A program made the translations under genes and the position numbers. 64,000 nucleotides of DNA, taken from positions 1 through 64,000 of the forward strand of contig JAOADD010000038.1 in the NCBI GenBank assembly GCA_026417495.1, written 5' to 3'. Below, one piece after another: positions 59,822 through 64,000 of this stretch. How positions within the stretch are numbered: the first letter of the stretch is position 1; each line of letters starts with the position of its first letter. The notes under the pieces are model-generated. The model saw only the letters and a list, made by a program, of their open reading frames with translations. It was not told the origin of the DNA and did not search any database. This DNA comes from Ignavibacteria bacterium (lineage in GTDB: Bacteria; Bacteroidota; Ignavibacteria; Tepidaquicellales; Tepidaquicellaceae).

Positions 59822-62200
59822 ATGAAAAAATTTTATTTAGTTATTTTTGCATTCCTCTTATCAAGTATCTTTTATAAACTTTATCCACAGGATAATCCTC
59901 AATGTGATTTATTTCCAAAATTAGAATACATAAATGTATATGGAGTTGGGGATTATGAAGCAGTTTGGGGATATGATAATCAATCGGGAACTATTCAACA
60001 GGTACCAATTGGGTCTGATAATAAATTCAATCCTCCGCCTATTAACAGAGGACAACCGACAAAATTTTATAAAGGTAGACATTATAATGTATTCAAGACC
60101 CCTCTAAATTGTGATGGTGACTGTTTAACCTGGAAACTATTTAATAACGAAGAGACGGCTTGTGGGAAAAAAATTCTACTTTATAAGTCTGATGGTGTCC
60201 ATGTTATGCCAAAGATTTTAGGTACACCAACTACATACACTATTACTTATAAAAATTTATCCGGATTCCAAGCAACAGAGGTAAGCATTGTTGATACCAT
60301 ACCTTATGGGACATCTTATGTAGCTCATACGGGAAATGCAACTGTATATGGTAATGTAATTGTATGGCAAATTGGTACTCTAAATTCTGGAACTATTGGT
60401 AGTGTGACTTTGAGTGTGGTAGTTACAGATACAAATGTTGCATCTTTCAAAAACAAAGCTTATATGTTTTCTAAAATCGGGTGCACAAAGTATAGGTCTT
60501 ATGCTGAAGATGTGAATTGTAAACCGTCTGGTGGGTATGAAGCTGGTATTGAAAGTTCATACGATATGTCATGGGCTTTATATCAACGATATTATACAAT
60601 TCATAAAGGGCTTGCAACCAGGTTTGTGAAAAGTGATAATCCACTTTATGGTTATCCTTTGCAAACTTTAATTCCTTCTACTGGTCCAGAGAATTCTATT
60701 GCACTGGAAACAACACCGTTTGATATACTTAAAATTTCTAATGCTACAAGTGCCTACGCAGTTGATTATATGATCGGAAATTATAGAATAGGAGCTGTTT
60801 TCTCTGCAACAACAAATCCACCTTTCGTATACAATCATTCAAAAGCTGTTTGCGATAGGCTCGCAAACTATTCTCTTGATGAACTTAATGTGATATTTGT
60901 TGATGAAGCACCATATTATTTAGCAAGGTTAACTAATAATAAACGAAATTATAGTGATGCTTCTATTTCGTTTTCGGTTTATGAGAAAAATAATGAATTC
61001 ATTGTCGATTCAAAATGGACGCTCTTTGAATATCAAGTACCAAATGATGCAATTCAAGTATATAACTTTCAGGTTTGGTCTCCATCAATGACCTATACGA
61101 AGCAGATAGTATCTTCAATTATAGACAAGTTCAAAGCGTTGAAAAACGTATCATACACGAATAATTTCTTAAAAGATGCAGATATTTATTTCGTTTCTGC
61201 AAGTTATTCAAACACAGGTGAAATCAAGATTATAACTAATAATCTTACACAAAATACTGTTGATGTTGAAGTAGAATTTTATATTACACGACAACAAGGT
61301 TTGCAGGAAGAAAAAATCGTAACTAATTTAAATGTTCCACCTGGTTTGAAAGAACATAAATTGAAATTAGGGATTATGTCTTCAGCTAGGGTATTTATGA
61401 ATACACCGACAGATTTCAAAGACAATGTATTCTTGGGAGGTGGTGTTTATGGGCCATTTGTAGGAGAAAAGAGTTATCTACGAGAGTTTACAAATATAAT
61501 CTCTTCAAATGTACCTAATTTACCAGAAGGGTCTTATATTTATCCTGGTGGTGCCAGAATTAAAGCGGATTTAGGTGATTATGTTTTAATTGGTAGGTCA
61601 CTTGATGGTGCTTATGAAGGTGTAAATTTATCTAAATTTGATAAAATTAGATTTAACTTATATGCTAAAGGAAAGGTTAGAGTTTTCTTAGAAACTTACT
61701 CAAATGGTAAATACTATTATCCTTATGTAGTTTTAGATGTTAATGGGGAAAAAGATTTTGAGATTCCTTTGAGAACATTCAAGATCGATAATAAACCTGC
61801 AGATTTGACTTCAGTTTCACAAATCGGTTTCGAATTCAATAAAGAAGAAAATCCAAATTATAATTATGTTGATTTTTCAGTTAAGGATTTAGCAATATAC
61901 AACAATAATCAAGTTGCTGTTTCTACACCTGGTGAATCATTCGAATTGTATCAAAATTATCCAAATCCCTTTAATCCTGTTACAGTAATAAGATTCGATT
62001 TGCCAAAGCAAACATTAGTGAAACTAAAAGTATATGATGTACTTGGAAGGGAAGTTGCAACTATTCTAGATAAAGAGATGCCAGCTGTTAAAGGTTATGA
62101 AGTTGTTTTCGATGCTACAAAATTATCTTCTGGAATTTATTATTATAAACTAATTACATCCGATATAACGCTATCAAAAAGAATGGTAATTATAAAATAA
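59822..62200 (+). CDS. large modular T9SS-secreted protein of unknown function
   Basis: 792 residues from the ATG at 59822. The open frame reaches a GTG at 59786, but the ATG precedes a proper signal peptide (KKFYLVIFAFLLSSIFYKLYPQ). A DUF11-type module is recognisable around 140-225 (TYTITYKNLSGFQATEVSIVDTIPYGTSYVAHTG). A middle part of unknown type (about 225-550) has no motif I can name. A beta-sandwich-like region at about 590-690 (YPGGARIKADLGDYVLIGRSLDGAYEG) might be a carbohydrate-binding domain. The T9SS sorting domain ends the chain (YQNYPNPFNPVTVIRFDLPKQT ... KRMVIIK). Upstream 275 bp are A/T-rich with no clear promoter. Confidence 0.85.
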   Translation: MKKFYLVIFAFLLSSIFYKLYPQDNPQCDLFPKLEYINVYGVGDYEAVWGYDNQSGTIQQVPIGSDNKFNPPPINRGQPTKFYKGRHYNVFKTPLNCDGDCLTWKLFNNEETACGKKILLYKSDGVHVMPKILGTPTTYTITYKNLSGFQATEVSIVDTIPYGTSYVAHTGNATVYGNVIVWQIGTLNSGTIGSVTLSVVVTDTNVASFKNKAYMFSKIGCTKYRSYAEDVNCKPSGGYEAGIESSYDMSWALYQRYYTIHKGLATRFVKSDNPLYGYPLQTLIPSTGPENSIALETTPFDILKISNATSAYAVDYMIGNYRIGAVFSATTNPPFVYNHSKAVCDRLANYSLDELNVIFVDEAPYYLARLTNNKRNYSDASISFSVYEKNNEFIVDSKWTLFEYQVPNDAIQVYNFQVWSPSMTYTKQIVSSIIDKFKALKNVSYTNNFLKDADIYFVSASYSNTGEIKIITNNLTQNTVDVEVEFYITRQQGLQEEKIVTNLNVPPGLKEHKLKLGIMSSARVFMNTPTDFKDNVFLGGGVYGPFVGEKSYLREFTNIISSNVPNLPEGSYIYPGGARIKADLGDYVLIGRSLDGAYEGVNLSKFDKIRFNLYAKGKVRVFLETYSNGKYYYPYVVLDVNGEKDFEIPLRTFKIDNKPADLTSVSQIGFEFNKEENPNYNYVDFSVKDLAIYNNNQVAVSTPGESFELYQNYPNPFNPVTVIRFDLPKQTLVKLKVYDVLGREVATILDKEMPAVKGYEVVFDATKLSSGIYYYKLITSDITLSKRMVIIK

Positions 62201-62222
62201 TTTATTTGATAATTTATTAATT

Positions 62223-62263
62223 AAAGATAGGTTGTTTAATAAAAAGACAACCTATCTTTTTTT
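62223..62263 (+). terminator. intrinsic terminator
   Basis: AAAGATAGGTTGT (62223-62235) and ACAACCTATCTTT (62247-62259) form a 13-bp perfect stem with an 11-nt loop, followed by T's to 62263. It ends the gene at 59822-62200. On the minus strand only a short T stretch follows, so it serves the opposite gene weakly at best. Confidence 0.88.
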
Positions 62264-62277
62264 ATATCCGTTATTTA

Positions 62278-64000
62278 TCAGTATCCGTCAATTAACCCCT
62301 TTTTTATTGCTGGTATTCCTTTTGCCATCCATTCAGGCATCTCCATTCCCTTTAGATAGTGGTCAAAGAATTGTTTCATACGAATCGATAAGTCCACCCT
62401 ATTGGGCCATTTAGTTAAATTGTGTTCCTCTCCATTATATGATAATAACCATGCTTTCTTATTAAGTCGTCTTAATGCATTATAAAACTCTAATCCTTGT
62501 TGCCACGGCACAGCCCCGTCATTATCATTACTCATTATCAAAAGTGGAGTAACTATTTTATCTACTTTAAAAAGAGGACTATTTTCGAGATATAAATCCA
62601 ATCTTTCCCATAAAGTTGCCCCAATCCTGCTTTGTGCTTGTTCATATTGAAAAATTCTTACTAACCCTGATTCCCATCTAATTCCACCATATGCACTTGT
62701 CATATTTACAACAGGTGCTCCTGACATAGCAGCTTTAAACAAATCTGTTCTTGTTACTATATATGCGACCTGATAGCCACCCCAACTCTGCCCTTGCAAT
62801 CCAAGATTATTTCTGTCAATATACCCTCTTTCAAGCATAGCGAGAGTGCCACTCATCACTATGTTAAAAGCACTTTCACCTGGATAACCAATTTTATAAG
62901 TTAAATCAGGAATAAATATTATGTAACCATTACTGTTATATAAAGGGAAATTTATTACTGAACGACTTGGATTTGGTATATAATGAGTGTGAATTTTGTC
63001 TGTATATTTTTCATAAAAATATACTATCATAGGGTATTTTTTGGTAGAGTCGAGATTTTCTGGTTTATATAACAATCCTTTTTGTTCAGTACCTGTTGAG
63101 TCCAGCCATTTTACTAATTCAACTGTTCCCCATAGATATCTTTGTTGTTGTGGATTTGTGTAAGATAGTTTTTTGAGATTTAAAAAGTCTAAATCACTTA
63201 CCCATAAATCAGGGTACTCGAGATATGATGCTTTCTGCCATATTATAAGCTCGGCATTTCTAGCCTTTATTGGTTTTGTATAATTATTGTCTGTTTCTAT
63301 TAATTTATAAGGTGATTTATTATCATTTAAGTTTACTTTATAGAAACCCTCTTTAAAATTGTCTTCATTTTTATAATACAATAAAATATTACTTGTAGTG
63401 GGAATGTATATTGAGTCTTTATCTAAGTTAATATACCTAAATATTGATTTTGTATTTCTACCATTTGTAATGTTAATGGCACTATTGATATTTTTTGGGT
63501 CTACTTTCCAGATATCATATCTATCATATATAAGTACATTTTCATCATTTAATGTCCATCCGCAGATCCCATATGGTTCAGGTGGACCTGGTGTATCATT
63601 CAATTCATCTGAAAGGTTAATACCTTCAGGAAAAGAGAGTTTTGTAAAAGTACTATTACTAATCGAATAAGTATACCAACTGCTATCTAACTTATTCCAA
63701 TAAATAATATAATTTCCAGTAGGTGATATATCAACTTCATATTGCTGTTTTCGTATAATGAGTGATTTTACACCAGTATTCAAATTAATTAGATAAACAT
63801 CTTTATAGGCAGGGTCTTCCCATGAAACAAGTTTATAATATGGTGAATATGAGAGTCCGATTGCATAATTTGAATTTAAATTTTTTGTATACTTTATTTC
63901 CTGTATTGTTGAATCTGCTACAAATACTAATGAATTTTCATCTATATTGTAAAGTGCATCGTAAGTTTTCTTTTTATCTTTATCCAGCTCTTTAAGTTGC
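62278..64000 (-). CDS. S9-family prolyl oligopeptidase-like peptidase (5' partial)
   Basis: The gene runs off the right edge; at least 573 codons are visible in one frame from 63999 to the TAA at 62278. The upper part has beta-propeller-like repeats (YEVDISPTGNYIIYWNK, WTLNDENVLIYDRYDIWKVDP). The catalytic domain from about 62290 to 63040 has GLQGQSWGGYQVAYI with the nucleophile Ser (GxSxGG), LIMSNDNDGAVPWQQG with Asp and NGEEHNLTKWPNR with His. This order is that of DPP-IV/acylaminoacyl-peptidase types. The start and any signal peptide are outside the window, so its cellular location is unknown. Confidence 0.9.
   Translation of the reverse strand, partial: QLKELDKDKKKTYDALYNIDENSLVFVADSTIQEIKYTKNLNSNYAIGLSYSPYYKLVSWEDPAYKDVYLINLNTGVKSLIIRKQQYEVDISPTGNYIIYWNKLDSSWYTYSISNSTFTKLSFPEGINLSDELNDTPGPPEPYGICGWTLNDENVLIYDRYDIWKVDPKNINSAINITNGRNTKSIFRYINLDKDSIYIPTTSNILLYYKNEDNFKEGFYKVNLNDNKSPYKLIETDNNYTKPIKARNAELIIWQKASYLEYPDLWVSDLDFLNLKKLSYTNPQQQRYLWGTVELVKWLDSTGTEQKGLLYKPENLDSTKKYPMIVYFYEKYTDKIHTHYIPNPSRSVINFPLYNSNGYIIFIPDLTYKIGYPGESAFNIVMSGTLAMLERGYIDRNNLGLQGQSWGGYQVAYIVTRTDLFKAAMSGAPVVNMTSAYGGIRWESGLVRIFQYEQAQSRIGATLWERLDLYLENSPLFKVDKIVTPLLIMSNDNDGAVPWQQGLEFYNALRRLNKKAWLLSYNGEEHNLTKWPNRVDLSIRMKQFFDHYLKGMEMPEWMAKGIPAIKKGLIDGY

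Noticed and set aside
1-64000. CRISPR arrays, insertion sequences, prophage, rRNA or tRNA genes, defence islands
   Set aside because: No regularly spaced repeats, transposase or phage genes, or rRNA/tRNA sequences were seen on either strand by reading; a dedicated scan was not possible.

Overview
The window is a dense, AT-rich bacterial chromosome segment (roughly 30% G+C by eye). It looks like a member of the Bacteroidota/Chlorobiota group, most probably Ignavibacteria-like. Three observations support this. Secreted proteins end in the type IX secretion (T9SS) sorting domain with the 'YPNPFNP ... LASGVYxYRL' signature (2-148, 20549-21904, 59822-62200), and a PorV/PorQ-type outer-membrane protein lies at 56453-57400. 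Most start codons have an A/T-rich leader and no Shine-Dalgarno (SD) sequence, as in Bacteroidota; only two or three genes have a strong SD. Several Bacteroidota/Chlorobiota families are also present (DUF5683-like proteins, fused E1 alpha-beta dehydrogenase, CruC/CruD/CrtC-like proteins). The lineage is an inference: no rRNA or tRNA gene is visible.

Layout. 1-3.5 kb: tail of a T9SS cargo gene, a perfect bidirectional terminator, then pdxH, a NagZ-type GH3 enzyme and dus on the minus strand. 3.8-9.1 kb: hydrolase, clpC, fabH, ispE. 9.1-13.4 kb: a minus-strand dsbD - DUF5683 - truA - DUF5683 block. 13.4-16.4 kb: a self-contained unit for an unknown 84-residue protein with its own SD and terminator, then nadE and ggt. 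16.4-20.5 kb: an acyltransferase, a CrtC-like hydratase and a CruC-like glycosyltransferase that together resemble a carotenoid-tailoring set, then dinB. 20.5-26.7 kb: a secreted YCF48-type repeat protein, 2-oxoacid dehydrogenase E1 (alpha-beta fusion) and E3, then a YtxH/DUF948-like membrane pair. 26.7-34.5 kb: xth, a long non-coding stretch, an unfamiliar HD protein with SpoT/Mesh1-like motifs, a DoxX-like protein, an ADP-forming acyl-CoA synthetase, queD and a DUF255 protein. 34.6-41.6 kb: a small unknown, a PgpH-type c-di-AMP phosphodiesterase whose start codon is missing, a Xer recombinase and a three-gene nucleoside-type ABC importer.

41.6-47.4 kb is a tightly packed minus-strand operon: two WaaE-like glycosyltransferases, an MsbA-like flippase, an O-antigen-ligase-like protein, DUF1844 and nadK, pointing to lipopolysaccharide assembly. 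47.5-56.5 kb runs forward: a ClpB that stops after its first AAA+ domain, gcvH, DUF177, rpmF, plsX, a 68-residue basic protein that may be ribosomal, rpmB, a glycosyltransferase overlapping rpmB, tgt, yajC, ribBA, greA and an MlaD-like protein. 56.4-59.5 kb: PorV/PorQ-like, acylphosphatase, EamA transporter and a DPPR-synthase-like UbiA enzyme. 59.8-64 kb: a modular T9SS cargo and an S9 peptidase cut off by the window edge.

Most of the window is housekeeping and cell-envelope function, and I see no clearly new multi-gene system such as a defence island, CRISPR array, prophage or biosynthetic cluster. The best leads are single genes: the half-length ClpB with a putative promoter and operator, the 403-residue SpoT-like HD protein behind a perfect palindrome, the possible extra ribosomal protein beside rpmB, the Tgt without its zinc cysteines, the PgpH gene with no start codon and the carotenoid-type tailoring trio. 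Genes are packed so tightly that several convergent pairs touch or overlap; only three convincing intrinsic terminators are visible.
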